A DNA stretch of 64,000 bases from an uncultured Paraprevotella sp. (GTDB taxonomy: Bacteria > Bacteroidota > Bacteroidia > Bacteroidales > Bacteroidaceae), in NCBI GenBank assembly GCA_900548345.1, contig URKA01000005.1:1-64000 (forward strand), read 5' to 3'. Shown one piece after another: positions 32,003-41,340 of the stretch. Position 1 is the first letter of the stretch. The number at the start of each line of letters is the position of its first letter. The notes below the pieces were generated by a model. The model was not told where the DNA came from, ran no database searches, and was given only the letters and a program-made list of their open reading frames with translations. The position numbers and the translations under genes are program-made.

Positions 32003-33829
32003 CTATCGTTTAATCGTATTTTCCATATTGTTGATGACTTCCGTGGCCGTAGCATAAAGGTTGTCCATCGTCTGCGACGGGTCACCCGGTGCATAGCGTG
32101 CGAACTCACATTCATTCAGAGCCTCGGTGAGTTGTCCGATGAGTTCTTCCGGCACACCTTGCTCCTGAAGTTTCTCACGCACATTGTCCTTGTTCAGTTC
32201 CGCCACAGAGATATTCAGCTTGTCGCCTGTATATCCCCACAATGCCCTGAGCACTTCATCATAGAACTCTGCCGGATTGTCGGCCTTAAGCAGTGAAGCG
32301 GCCTTTTTCAGACGTTTGGCTGCCACCTTGTTCGCCTTTTTGTTGCGCATCTTGGCCACATTGGCATTCTCCTGTGCCTTCTTGCGGAACAAGACAAGCA
32401 GTATGATGAATACAAAGAGCGGGACAAGATAGCTCCAAAGATAGGCCATGGTGCCGAAATAGTTGTCGCCCCGTTTGTTCAGTTTCACGTTTCCCTGATG
32501 AATGTATCTCACATCGGAAGCCAGCAACTTCACATCTTCTTTCGTTGTAAACGATTCGCTGCTTCCGCCTCCGCCTTTACCTTTGGCCACATCCACGGTG
32601 AAACTTTCGGTTTTGATGGTCTTGTAGGCCTTTGCCTGCGTGTCGAAATAACAGAACTCTACGGCCGGCACGGTGTATTGCCCGGCATGTCGCGGCACAG
32701 CCAGATAGTCGAAGGTCTTATTACCCGATGCCCCGCCCTTTCCAATCTTGGTCTTATCGGTGATTTTGGCATCGTATGTCTCGAAATCTTTCGGGAACTG
32801 CGCGGCCGGAGCTTTCATCAGTTTCATATTGCCCGCCCCCGATACGGTCACACGCAGTGTGAGTGCGTCGTTGGTCTTGATTTCCTTGGGTGTGAGCGAT
32901 GCACTGATGTCGAATTTGCCCACGGCACCCGAAAAGTTGGCCGGACGTTCGGGCAGCGGGTCCACCTGCAAGGTAAGCGAAGGCGCCACAATGGTTTTCT
33001 TCACTTCCACCATCGAACTTCCACCGTTGAAGAACGCCTCGAAGGGGTCGATGTTTCTGTTTTGCTGCACCACAATGCCCTCGAACTTGATGGAAGGTAT
33101 CGTCAGTTTGCCGCTGCGCTGGGGAAAGAGCACGTACTGACGCCACACCACAGTGCCGTAATTGCGCCCGTTGTGAGTCTCCATCTTCAGACTTTTCTGC
33201 TGCGGCAATTCGATTTCCTGCGTATGAAAACCGTCAAGATCGGGCATACCGCCGGCAAGTTGCGAAAGGCTTACCAAAGAATATACCTTGTAGGTAAGCA
33301 CCACGGCTTCCTGCTCATACAAACGTTTCTTATCGGCTGTTACCGTAATAAACAGGTCTTTTCCCGTTATCTGGCTGCCGGCATCCTGCGTGTGCATGCG
33401 CTCCCGGCCCCTGCCCGGATGAGTTTGCGAACCGCCTCCGCCATTGTCAAGCACCTTAATGGTAAGCGTGTTCGAACGGTATGCCTTGCCACCCACCGTA
33501 ACGGTCGCGGCCGGAATCTTGAACGTTCCGCTCTTCAAGGCACTGAGTATATAGGTATAAGTCAATGTGCTGCGCTGCGAGGTGCGCCCGTTAACTATTT
33601 GAAAACTACTTTCCGACGAGCGGCTCGGTCCCATATCGACACTGAACCCCGTCACTTCGGGAAAGCTGAAATTACTGACATCTTGCGTATTGATCGTAAA
33701 CGAAAGGCGGAACTGCTCTCCTACCTCGACAACATCCGGTGCGGAAGCCCTGACTTGCACCTCTGCCTGCATGTTCACCCCGAACATACAGAATAAAAAT
33801 ATCAATATGTATTTCTTCATTTTCATCAC
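32003..33829 (-). CDS. batD: BatD-like aerotolerance protein
   Basis: A 608-residue membrane-anchored periplasmic protein: signal peptide (ILIFLFCMFGVNMQAE), a long array of beta-sandwich domains (VRASAPDVVEVGEQFRLSFT), one membrane helix near residue 455-475 (LWSYLVPLFVFIILLVLF) and a cytoplasmic helical tail. The BatD family accompanies BatA/B/C in Bacteroides and was linked to oxygen tolerance in B. fragilis; the molecular role is not known. Start may be M1, M2 or M4. Gaps are 12 bases to batE and 16 to batC. Confidence 0.88.
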   Translation of the reverse strand: MMKMKKYILIFLFCMFGVNMQAEVQVRASAPDVVEVGEQFRLSFTINTQDVSNFSFPEVTGFSVDMGPSRSSESSFQIVNGRTSQRSTLTYTYILSALKSGTFKIPAATVTVGGKAYRSNTLTIKVLDNGGGGSQTHPGRGRERMHTQDAGSQITGKDLFITVTADKKRLYEQEAVVLTYKVYSLVSLSQLAGGMPDLDGFHTQEIELPQQKSLKMETHNGRNYGTVVWRQYVLFPQRSGKLTIPSIKFEGIVVQQNRNIDPFEAFFNGGSSMVEVKKTIVAPSLTLQVDPLPERPANFSGAVGKFDISASLTPKEIKTNDALTLRVTVSGAGNMKLMKAPAAQFPKDFETYDAKITDKTKIGKGGASGNKTFDYLAVPRHAGQYTVPAVEFCYFDTQAKAYKTIKTESFTVDVAKGKGGGGSSESFTTKEDVKLLASDVRYIHQGNVKLNKRGDNYFGTMAYLWSYLVPLFVFIILLVLFRKKAQENANVAKMRNKKANKVAAKRLKKAASLLKADNPAEFYDEVLRALWGYTGDKLNISVAELNKDNVREKLQEQGVPEELIGQLTEALNECEFARYAPGDPSQTMDNLYATATEVINNMENTIKR

Positions 33830-33845
33830 GCTGTTTTACGGGTTA

Positions 33846-34583
33846 TCACCATTGTTTCTCCAGTTGTCTGCGCCTCGGCTGGTTCAATGCCTTCTTAAGC
33901 CGTTCCTGTGTGTTCCTTTCATCCTGCATGGCAGCATTCAGCAACTGCTCGGCATTCTCCTTCGACATCTTGTTGGGGTCTTGTTGTTTCTGCTGCTGTT
34001 GCTGTTCTTTCTTATCCTTCTGGTCTGGTTTGTTTTGTTCTTGCTTCTGGTCTTTCTTGTCGTTTTTTTCGTCCTTGTTCTTATTTTGGTCTTTTCCGTC
34101 CTTATTGTCGTTCCCTCCACGGTCATTTTGGTCGGGGTTATTCTTCCCCTGGTACTGACACAACACCAGGTTGTACCGGCTTCCATCCCGGCTTGGGTCA
34201 TTACGCAAAGCATTCTTGTAGCATTCAATCGCCTGTGCGAACTGTTTCTGACTTTGCAATATGACTCCCATGTTATGATAAATCGAAGCAAGTCGTTTCT
34301 TGTTGGTTTCCAACTTCGATGCCGTCTCGTAGGCTTCCATCGCTTCTTTAGGTTTCTGCTGCATCAGCAAGGCGTTTCCTAAGTTGTAATGAGATTGAGG
34401 AAAGCGGTTGTTCTTCTCGATAGCCTTGCGGTAATCCACTTCGGCTTTCGTATACGCGCTGTCCCTGTAAAGGCGGTTTCCGCTCCGCAGATAGTCGCGC
34501 TCACTCTTTTTCTGCGCGTATACCGCAGACACCAAGCCGCACAATAATATGGCCAGACAATATTTATAAACCAGATGCTGCAT
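33846..34583 (-). CDS. batC: BatC-like TPR protein
   Basis: A 245-residue exported TPR protein. A signal peptide (LAILLCGLVSAVYAQ) is followed by TPR units (YTKAEVDYRKAIEKNNRFPQ, SHYNLGNALLMQQKPKEAM, FAQAIECYKNALRNDP) and then a low-complexity tail rich in K, D, N and Q (about residues 155-215), which is probably disordered. It overlaps the start of batB's coding end by 20 bases (34564-34583), so the two are translationally coupled. TPR arms probably link Bat proteins in one complex. Confidence 0.86.
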   Translation of the reverse strand: MQHLVYKYCLAILLCGLVSAVYAQKKSERDYLRSGNRLYRDSAYTKAEVDYRKAIEKNNRFPQSHYNLGNALLMQQKPKEAMEAYETASKLETNKKRLASIYHNMGVILQSQKQFAQAIECYKNALRNDPSRDGSRYNLVLCQYQGKNNPDQNDRGGNDNKDGKDQNKNKDEKNDKKDQKQEQNKPDQKDKKEQQQQQKQQDPNKMSKENAEQLLNAAMQDERNTQERLKKALNQPRRRQLEKQW

Positions 34584-35613
34584 CTTTCTGTGTTTTATGA
34601 AATAACTTTATACCTTTAAATATAGGATTCTTGCGCTCGATAATCAGTATATCAAGCACGAGAGCGAACAGGGCCAGAAGAATGACAGCCTGGAACTGCT
34701 CATCATATTCTGAATACACCGTGCTTTCCATCTCCTTTTTGGCTAACTTGTCCACATACTCCGACAGCTTTTCCTGGGCCGACGAACTATTGTCGACATA
34801 GATATAAGCCCCTTTTCCGGCCGCAGCAATTTCGCGGCACATCTGCTCATTCAACTTCGACACCACCACATTACCACTGTTGTCGGTTATATATTTGCCC
34901 GTACCCGGCATCGGAATGGGCGCACCCTGAGGCGAGCCTACCCCCATGACATATACCTTGATACCCTTTTCCGCCGCGGCACGGGCCATCTCTGCGGCTC
35001 CCCCTTCATTGTCTTCCCCGTCGGTGATGACAAAGATGGCCTTACTCGTAGCCTGGTCGGGAGTAAAACTTTTCACTGCAAGGTCTATCGCCTGCTTTAT
35101 ATCAGTTCCCTGCGTGGTAATGAGAGCCGGGGAAATCGTCTCAAGAAACATCTTGGCCGACACATAATCGCTCGTAATCGGCAACTGGGTATAGGCTTCT
35201 CCTGCATATACAATCAGTCCTATCTTGTCATCGGTCATCTTATCCACGATGCTGCTCACCAACATTTTCGACTTGTCCAGCCTGCTCGGCGTAACATCTT
35301 CGGCCAGCATGGAATTGGAAATGTCCATCGCGATGATGGCCTCTATTCCCTGCCGTTTGCGCGTGTCTACCTTCGTCCCGAATTGCGGACGTGCAAGAGT
35401 GACAAACAGCAAGGCAAGTGCAACGAGCATAAGCCAGGCTTTCACTTCACGGCGGGCGGATGAAACTTCTGGCATAAGCTCTTTCAGCAAGTCCATGTCG
35501 CCATAGCGCATCAGCCTTTTCCTTCGATAATGGTTGGTCATATAATGCAATGCGGCCAACAAAGGAATCAGCAACAACAGATACAGATATAAAGGTTGTT
35601 CAAAACGAAACAT
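34564..35613 (-). CDS. batB: BatB-like von Willebrand factor A protein
   Basis: A 349-residue inner-membrane protein: two N-terminal helices, a VWA domain with the metal site DISNSM (AIIAMDISNSMLAEDV) and ITDGEDNEGG, then a C-terminal helix (FQAVILLALFALVLDILI). Paralogue of batA, which lies 13 bases upstream. VWA domains of this type assemble or present partner proteins. The role in oxygen tolerance is known only from the operon in B. fragilis. Confidence 0.9.
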   Translation of the reverse strand: MFRFEQPLYLYLLLLIPLLAALHYMTNHYRRKRLMRYGDMDLLKELMPEVSSARREVKAWLMLVALALLFVTLARPQFGTKVDTRKRQGIEAIIAMDISNSMLAEDVTPSRLDKSKMLVSSIVDKMTDDKIGLIVYAGEAYTQLPITSDYVSAKMFLETISPALITTQGTDIKQAIDLAVKSFTPDQATSKAIFVITDGEDNEGGAAEMARAAAEKGIKVYVMGVGSPQGAPIPMPGTGKYITDNSGNVVVSKLNEQMCREIAAAGKGAYIYVDNSSSAQEKLSEYVDKLAKKEMESTVYSEYDEQFQAVILLALFALVLDILIIERKNPIFKGIKLFHKTQKDAASGL

Positions 35614-35626
35614 AACTCCTGAATGA

Positions 35627-36625
35627 TTAAGGTATTTTCTTCAATATAGTCGTTCGCAATAACAATTCAAGCAGCAAAGAGAGGACCGCAATCCATGCGA
35701 ACAGCGCATACGCCTCGTAACGTTTGCTGTATTGCTTTACTTTCAGTTTGGTTTTCTCCAATTTGTCGATGTTGCGGTACACATCTTCAAGTTTCCGATT
35801 GTCCGTGGCGCGGTAAAACTCCCCGTCAGTTTTCCCGGCAATACCGGCCAGCGTTTGGGTGTCAATCTCCACGGGAATATTCACATACTGCACTGTTCCT
35901 GCCACAGGCATGGGATATGGAGCCTGCCCGTTCGTACCCACGCCGATGGTGTATACCCTTATGCCGAAGCTCTTGGCTATTTCGGCGGCTGTCAGGGGAG
36001 AGATGTCGCCGGCATTGTTCGTTCCGTCGGTCAGCAAGATGACCACCTTGCTTTTGGCCTTGCTGTCCTTCAGGCGCGACACGGCATTGGCTATTCCCAT
36101 ACCGATGGCCGTACCGTCGGCTATCAAGCCTCTCTGTGCGATATCTGTTTTCAGCCCGTGAAGCAGATTGAGCAACACGGCATGGTCGGTCGTCATGGGA
36201 CACTGGGTATAGGCTTCCCCTGCAAAGATGGTCAGACCGATATTGTCATTGGGACGCCCGGTTATGAATTCCGCCGCCACTTGCTTGGCGGCCTCCAGTC
36301 GATTCGGTTTAAGGTCTTCCGCCAGCATACTCGTGGACACGTCTACAGCCAACATGATGTCGATGCCTTCCACTTGCGTGTTTTTCCAGCTGTTGCTGGT
36401 TTGAGGGCGAGCCAATACGACGATAATCATCGAAAATGTGACCAGACGCAGAATGAAAGGCACATGTACCAGATGATTCTTGTAACTTTTTGGCGCATAC
36501 CTGTAAGCCGTTGTATCGGAAACCAACAGCGTAGGTTCTTTCTGTTTATGCTTCAGTATATACCATATTATATAAGGTATCAGCAAAAGAAACAGAAATA
36601 AATATTCTATATTCGCAAACGTCAT
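35627..36625 (-). CDS. batA: BatA-like von Willebrand factor A protein
   Basis: A 332-residue inner-membrane protein with N-terminal helices (LFLFLLLIPYIIWYIL), a VWA domain with an intact MIDAS (LAVDVSTSMLAEDL, ILLTDGTNN) and a C-terminal helix (LFAWIAVLSLLLELLL). It follows the DUF4381-like gene by 14 bases and precedes batB. BatA and BatB probably form a pair in the membrane. Confidence 0.9.
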   Translation of the reverse strand: MTFANIEYLFLFLLLIPYIIWYILKHKQKEPTLLVSDTTAYRYAPKSYKNHLVHVPFILRLVTFSMIIVVLARPQTSNSWKNTQVEGIDIMLAVDVSTSMLAEDLKPNRLEAAKQVAAEFITGRPNDNIGLTIFAGEAYTQCPMTTDHAVLLNLLHGLKTDIAQRGLIADGTAIGMGIANAVSRLKDSKAKSKVVILLTDGTNNAGDISPLTAAEIAKSFGIRVYTIGVGTNGQAPYPMPVAGTVQYVNIPVEIDTQTLAGIAGKTDGEFYRATDNRKLEDVYRNIDKLEKTKLKVKQYSKRYEAYALFAWIAVLSLLLELLLRTTILKKIP

Positions 36626-36639
36626 AATCTATGTTTCCT

Positions 36640-37743
36640 TTATGCAATCAAATTGTATATCAGCCACACAATCCATCCGAATAAGGCAAGCCCCGTGACA
36701 GAAAGAAGTACCAACGTCAGGCGCATATTCATGATGGTGCGCCGGCTCCTCTTCTGCTCTATCGTGATTTCATCAGGTACAGGCTTGGCGTTCGGATCGG
36801 CTTCAACCTTAGTCCGGTTGATAAACTCTATTGCATTCACCAGATTCATGTCGTTCTCATTAATCTGCGTATTGTATTTCGCAAATTTAACGAGGTCGGC
36901 TGTGGCGAACAAAGCGCGCAGTTCATCAAGCGACTCGTCTGTCTGTCCTTCCGTCAGACGTGCGATAATCTCGGACGAAGTCATCTCCATAGCATTGAAT
37001 CCGTAACGGTTCTCTATGTATGTACGCAATGTAGCGGTCAGACGGGTATAATACTCCTTTGAGTCTTCCTTGGCCCAGACCTTTTCTGCCTTGATTTGGT
37101 CGATTTCCTGCATGGCCTTGGCATGGGGAAGGAGTTTGGGGACCAGCTTGATAATCTTGATAATCGGCTTATTGTCACGATAGCGGATATACAGATATGA
37201 CAAGAGTATGCCCCAGGCCATCAACAAGCAGGACAACCAGAAAATCACAGACCAGTCGGCCCAGGAAAACGGAGGTGTCATGATCTCATCCATACCTGCA
37301 AAGCGGTCCACATGCACCGTATCCACCGGAATGGAAAGCACCCTCAAGGCCAGACTTTTGGAAGTATACTCCTTACTGTCCACCTTCACAACGAACGGAG
37401 GCAGATAATACAGGGCTGAATCGAAAGAAGTGACCGTGTAACGTTGGGAAACAAGCTGTCTGGCTCCCTCGTTCAACTGTTGCGTGTCAGGTTTCTCCAC
37501 TTCCACAACTTCCACTCCCTGGGTCAGTTCACTACCGGAATGCAGTTGCGGCATAATCAATTGAGCTTTCTTGTCGCAACTGACTTCAAGTGTAATGCCG
37601 GTTTGCTGACCGACAAAGAGTTCAAGCGAATCGATTTTGACATCAACCGTAACCTGTGCATATACACGTTGCCCTGCAACAGACAAAAAGAGCCACATCA
37701 GGCACGCGCCTATCAGCCGGTATGTATTTTGATAAATTCTCAT
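36640..37743 (-). CDS. BatD-related membrane protein in the bat operon (DUF4381-like)
   Basis: A 367-residue protein: signal peptide (CLMWLFLSVAGQRVYAQ), a periplasmic beta-sandwich region (VDVKIDSLELFVGQQTGITLEVSC), a membrane helix about 170-190 (WSVIFWLSCLLMAWGILLSYLY), a cytoplasmic helical region and a final helix (LTLVLLSVTGLALFGWIVWL). DUF4381-type proteins usually sit between DUF58 and BatA genes and are thought to be scaffold or accessory parts. The exact role is unknown. It ends 14 bases before batA. Confidence 0.78.
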   Translation of the reverse strand: MRIYQNTYRLIGACLMWLFLSVAGQRVYAQVTVDVKIDSLELFVGQQTGITLEVSCDKKAQLIMPQLHSGSELTQGVEVVEVEKPDTQQLNEGARQLVSQRYTVTSFDSALYYLPPFVVKVDSKEYTSKSLALRVLSIPVDTVHVDRFAGMDEIMTPPFSWADWSVIFWLSCLLMAWGILLSYLYIRYRDNKPIIKIIKLVPKLLPHAKAMQEIDQIKAEKVWAKEDSKEYYTRLTATLRTYIENRYGFNAMEMTSSEIIARLTEGQTDESLDELRALFATADLVKFAKYNTQINENDMNLVNAIEFINRTKVEADPNAKPVPDEITIEQKRSRRTIMNMRLTLVLLSVTGLALFGWIVWLIYNLIA

Positions 37744-37745
37744 GG

Positions 37746-38615
37746 TTAATTTCGTTTGGCAAACAGAGTCATTAAAGACGAAACATAGTCTTGGTCGGTA
37801 CGAATCGACACGGAGTCTACATTACTTTTTGTAAACATTCGCTGAAGGGCATTCTGACGGTTTTTCCACCAGTCGTGATGTGCCTGACGGACCTTACGGC
37901 TTGAAGTGTCAATATATTGCTCATGACCGGTCTCCGCATCACAGACTTTCATCAGTCCCACATCGGGCAGGTCAGCCATGCGGCGGTCGTATACCTGTAT
38001 GGCCACGATGTCATGCTTGCGATTGGCCACGGTAAGTGCCGTCGTGTAATCCTTCGAGTCGATGAAATCGCTTAAGAGGAAAGCCGTACAGCGCCGTTTG
38101 ATAGCTTGAGTGAGATACTCCACAGCCTGTCCGATATTCGTATGACGGCTTTCGGGAGTAAAGTCCAGCAATTCGCGTATGATACGGAGAATATGTTTGC
38201 GCCCCTTTTGCGGCGGAATGAATTTCTCTATCCGGTCCGAAAAGAATACCACCCCGATTTTATCGTTGTTCTGTATGGCAGAGAAAGCCAATGTGGCAGC
38301 GATTTCCGTCACCATATTGCGTTTGGTCTGACTTACGGTACCGAATTTCAGACTGCCGGACACATCTACCAGCAGCATGACCGTCAGTTCCCGTTCCTCC
38401 TCATATACCTTAATGAAGGGATGGTTGAAACGTGCGGTCACATTCCAGTCAATGTCTCTGACATCATCACCGAACTGATATTCGCGCACCTCGGAGAAGA
38501 CCATACCTCTACCCTTGAACGCAGAATGATACTCTCCGGCGAAGATATTGCTGGACAGTCCTCTTGTCTTGATTTCAATCTGACGAACTCTCTTGATGAT
38601 TTCACTCGTATCCAT
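37746..38615 (-). CDS. DUF58 domain protein
   Basis: A 289-residue soluble protein of the MoxR-associated DUF58 family. It has the hallmark GMVFSEVREYQFGDDVRDIDWNVTAR and a VWA-like site LLVDVSGSLKFGT. The frame begins at 38645, but the start at 38615 (MDTSEIIKRVRQIEIKT) gives the family N-terminus and leaves 16 bases to moxR. It is expected to be a partner or substrate of the AAA+ ATPase encoded just upstream. Confidence 0.9.
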   Translation of the reverse strand: MDTSEIIKRVRQIEIKTRGLSSNIFAGEYHSAFKGRGMVFSEVREYQFGDDVRDIDWNVTARFNHPFIKVYEEERELTVMLLVDVSGSLKFGTVSQTKRNMVTEIAATLAFSAIQNNDKIGVVFFSDRIEKFIPPQKGRKHILRIIRELLDFTPESRHTNIGQAVEYLTQAIKRRCTAFLLSDFIDSKDYTTALTVANRKHDIVAIQVYDRRMADLPDVGLMKVCDAETGHEQYIDTSSRKVRQAHHDWWKNRQNALQRMFTKSNVDSVSIRTDQDYVSSLMTLFAKRN

Positions 38616-38631
38616 TGCAGACCGTAACAAA

Positions 38632-39627
38632 TTAGGGCACTTCAACCTTATTCAATATCTGGCTGATGATTTCTTCGCTGTTGACGTTGTTGGCCTCGGC
38701 CTCGTATGTCAGGCCAATGCGGTGGCGGAGCACATCATGTGCCACAGCACGGACATCTTCCGGAATGACATATCCCCTGCGTTTGATGAAAGCATACGCA
38801 CGGGCCGCCAGGGCAAGATTGATGGAGGCACGGGGTGAACCGCCGAACTCGATATAGTTCTTTATGTCTTTCAATCCGTATTTCTCAGGATAACGGGTGG
38901 CGAAGACGATGTCCGCGATGTATTGTTCTATTTTCTCATCGATATAAACTTGCCTTACTACATTCCGGGCATCGATAATCTCTTGTGTCGTCATGATGGG
39001 ACGCACCTCGTTCTTCTCGCCTTTAATCTGCTGGCGGATGATTTTCTTTTCCTCTTCCAGCTTCGGATAGTCGATGATGACTTTCAGCATGAAACGGTCT
39101 ACCTGCGCCTCCGGCAACGGATAAGTACCTTCCTGTTCTATGGGGTTCTGGGTTGCCAAAACCAAAAAGGGTTCAGGCAGTTTGTAGGTTTCTTTACTGA
39201 TAGTTACCTGACGTTCCTGCATGGCTTCCAGCAGTGCACTCTGCACTTTGGCCGGAGCACGGTTGATTTCGTCCGCCAGCAGGAAGTTGGCAAAGACTGG
39301 TCCCAAATGTGCCACAAAGTTCCCGTCCTTCTGACTATACATCATTGTACCGAGCACGTCGGCCGGCAACAAGTCGGGCGTAAACTGCACACGGCTGAAT
39401 TTTCCGTCGATTAACGATGACAGGGTTTTAATCGCCAAGGTCTTTGCCAACCCCGGCACACCTTCCAGCAACACATGCCCGTCGCTCAACAATCCAATCA
39501 GCAAAGATTCCACCAGATGTTTCTGGCCTACGATGACCTGGTCCATACCGGCCATCAGATTCGTAACAAATGCACTTTGTCTTTCTATCCTTTCATTCAA
39601 TTCACGAATGTCTATCGCGTCTGCCAT
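38632..39627 (-). CDS. MoxR-family AAA+ ATPase
   Basis: A 331-residue ATPase with Walker A in EGVPGLAKT, Walker B in LLADEIN and arginine residues typical of MoxR. MoxR proteins act as chaperones that insert metals or remodel VWA-domain partners. It is the first gene of the bat operon and has a complete -33/-7 promoter 50-80 bases upstream. Confidence 0.93.
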   Translation of the reverse strand: MADAIDIRELNERIERQSAFVTNLMAGMDQVIVGQKHLVESLLIGLLSDGHVLLEGVPGLAKTLAIKTLSSLIDGKFSRVQFTPDLLPADVLGTMMYSQKDGNFVAHLGPVFANFLLADEINRAPAKVQSALLEAMQERQVTISKETYKLPEPFLVLATQNPIEQEGTYPLPEAQVDRFMLKVIIDYPKLEEEKKIIRQQIKGEKNEVRPIMTTQEIIDARNVVRQVYIDEKIEQYIADIVFATRYPEKYGLKDIKNYIEFGGSPRASINLALAARAYAFIKRRGYVIPEDVRAVAHDVLRHRIGLTYEAEANNVNSEEIISQILNKVEVP

Positions 39628-39676
39628 ATTTTTATTATTTGTTAGTTGATTGCATATAGGTTGTTCTAATTGGATT

Positions 39677-39707
39677 CAAAATTACTCTTTTTGGCACGTA
39701 CAGGCAA
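39677..39707 (-). promoter_or_regulatory. Promoter of the moxR-bat operon
   Basis: On the minus strand a -7 box TAATTTTG (39677-39684) follows a TTG (39705-39707) at 20-base spacing. Confidence 0.6.
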
Positions 39708-39714
39708 TATTATA

Positions 39715-39757
39715 TTATTAAAAAAAGTTTCTCAAATATTTATTTAAGAAACTTTTT
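39715..39757 (-). terminator. Terminator after the HU-LysM gene
   Basis: A perfect 11-bp stem AAAAAGTTTCT (39722-39732) pairs with 39747-39757; on the minus strand it runs into a T-rich tract. It separates the ftsY-rimO-HU unit from the bat operon. Confidence 0.75.
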
Positions 39758-39764
39758 ACTGCTG

Positions 39765-41051
39765 TTAACGGCGTTTCAATGTTAGCTCCGGCAACTTCAG
39801 TTCCATATTCACCGGTACGATGTCTGGATTCTTTATTTCATTATGCACGATGATATAGTCTACATATTCTTTCGAACCGTAATATTTCAATGCCAGTCCG
39901 CGTAAGGTTTCCCCCGGTTTCAGTTGGTGAACACCCTTTGTTCCCACAATTTCAAAACGTCCGCCCTCTACCTGCGGATAGGCTGTTCTGGAAGCCTCGG
40001 AAACAGACTGGACCGTTTTCTCACTCACACCTGTATGCCGTTCATTCCGCACCTGTACGGAATCCGTTCTATTCTCCGTCTCTTTCCTTACCGATGAAAC
40101 CGGCTTTTTCACCTTGTCTTTTCGGGGTACCACAACAGCCTCGCTCCGGCAATCTCCGAGACAGAACCAATGCCGGTGTCCGGCATAATAACTTCCGCAC
40201 ATCAACAGCAGAACCGCAAGACAGATGCACGTCCATGCCCATACGGACAAGGCATGTCTGCCCTCCGTATATTCAGGAGCCACCTGTACGATATGTTGGT
40301 TCTCCACCGTCTGATGCTCCACTTTCTGAAATTCCACCTGTTGGCTACCCACATGCACCTCTTTCTCCACTGGAGATTCCGGAGTGGATTCATGCTTCGG
40401 TTGCCCAGCCGTCTCGTCTGCGACCGCATCCAGGTTCTCCTCTGGAAGCGGCATGACTTCCGGCTCCACAGTTTGATTTTCCGTTTCGCACTCAAGAGCC
40501 TCTTCCTCTATCGCCGCCGCCTCGACAACACCTCCTTCAACAGGCATTTCTTCGTCTGCCGTTTCCTCTTCTTCCACCTTTTCCTCATCGAAAGCCGGAG
40601 CATCCCCGACCGGCGAGGACAAAACAGGCTCTGCCACCTCCGCCACTTCCTCTATGCTTTCTGTTGTGGGAAGTTCCGGAAGTTCGGGTGCTTCCACACG
40701 CTCCATTTCATCCACGTCGGTACCTTCGTTCAACACTACGGTCTCAAACTGCGCAAAAGGTTTGTTGATTTCATCACGCAAAACGGCATCCGGCGTAAAG
40801 GACACCTTCGTATAGCCTTTTATCACAATCCGTTCGCCGGTATTCACATCCACACTGGCACGGCTTTCCACCGTAACCAACTTAAACGTTCCCAGTCCCT
40901 TGACTTTTACGATTTTATCGGTTTGCAGATATTCCCCTATGACCTCAAAGACGGAACGTACGAACAAATCGGCGTCTTTCCGTGTCAATTCCTTCCTTTG
41001 CGCCATCCTTTCGGACAAATCCTGCAGCAACACTTTCTTATTCATGGCCAA
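39765..41051 (-). CDS. HU DNA-binding domain fused to a membrane segment and a LysM domain
   Basis: A 428-residue multidomain protein. Residues 1-100 are a HU/IHF-like DNA-binding domain (VKVKGLGTFKLVTVESRASVDVNTGERI). Residues 108-260 form a very acidic, proline-rich linker. A hydrophobic stretch at 268-290 (LSVWAWTCICLAVLLLMCG) is a single membrane helix, and residues 363-428 form a LysM-like domain (LKPGETLRGLALKYYGSKEYVDYIIV). If the topology is N-in, the protein would link DNA in the cytoplasm to peptidoglycan in the periplasm. It follows a canonical HU gene by 10 bases. Start may be M1 or M3. Confidence 0.82.
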   Translation of the reverse strand: MAMNKKVLLQDLSERMAQRKELTRKDADLFVRSVFEVIGEYLQTDKIVKVKGLGTFKLVTVESRASVDVNTGERIVIKGYTKVSFTPDAVLRDEINKPFAQFETVVLNEGTDVDEMERVEAPELPELPTTESIEEVAEVAEPVLSSPVGDAPAFDEEKVEEEETADEEMPVEGGVVEAAAIEEEALECETENQTVEPEVMPLPEENLDAVADETAGQPKHESTPESPVEKEVHVGSQQVEFQKVEHQTVENQHIVQVAPEYTEGRHALSVWAWTCICLAVLLLMCGSYYAGHRHWFCLGDCRSEAVVVPRKDKVKKPVSSVRKETENRTDSVQVRNERHTGVSEKTVQSVSEASRTAYPQVEGGRFEIVGTKGVHQLKPGETLRGLALKYYGSKEYVDYIIVHNEIKNPDIVPVNMELKLPELTLKRR

Positions 41052-41061
41052 AACTTACTGG

Positions 41062-41340
41062 TTATTGCATCTTTTCCTTGAAAGACGCACTGGGTTTAAA
41101 ATTAATCACCAACTTGGGCGGCACCAGCATCCTTTGTTGGGTTGCCGGATTGACCACAACCCTCTCCTGCTTTTTCTTCACCTCAAACGAACCTATTCCC
41201 TGAATGGAAATTACATTTTCATCTTCAAGGACATCCGTCATCTCAGCCACCAAAGCACTCATCATCGAAGAGGTATCTTTAGCCGTATAGCCTAACCGGC
41301 GCGACATTTCTGTAATAAACTCCTTGTTGTTCATGGTCAT
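41062..41340 (-). CDS. HU family DNA-binding protein
   Basis: A 92-residue HU/IHF-like protein with ITEMSRRLGYTAKDTSSM and ISIQGIGSFEVKKKQERVVVNPATQQRM forming the dimer and DNA arms. Its start codon shares one base with the stop of rimO (TAATG), so it is translationally coupled. It probably bends and compacts DNA; being coupled with a HU-LysM fusion raises the possibility of heterodimers. Confidence 0.92.
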   Translation of the reverse strand: MTMNNKEFITEMSRRLGYTAKDTSSMMSALVAEMTDVLEDENVISIQGIGSFEVKKKQERVVVNPATQQRMLVPPKLVINFKPSASFKEKMQ

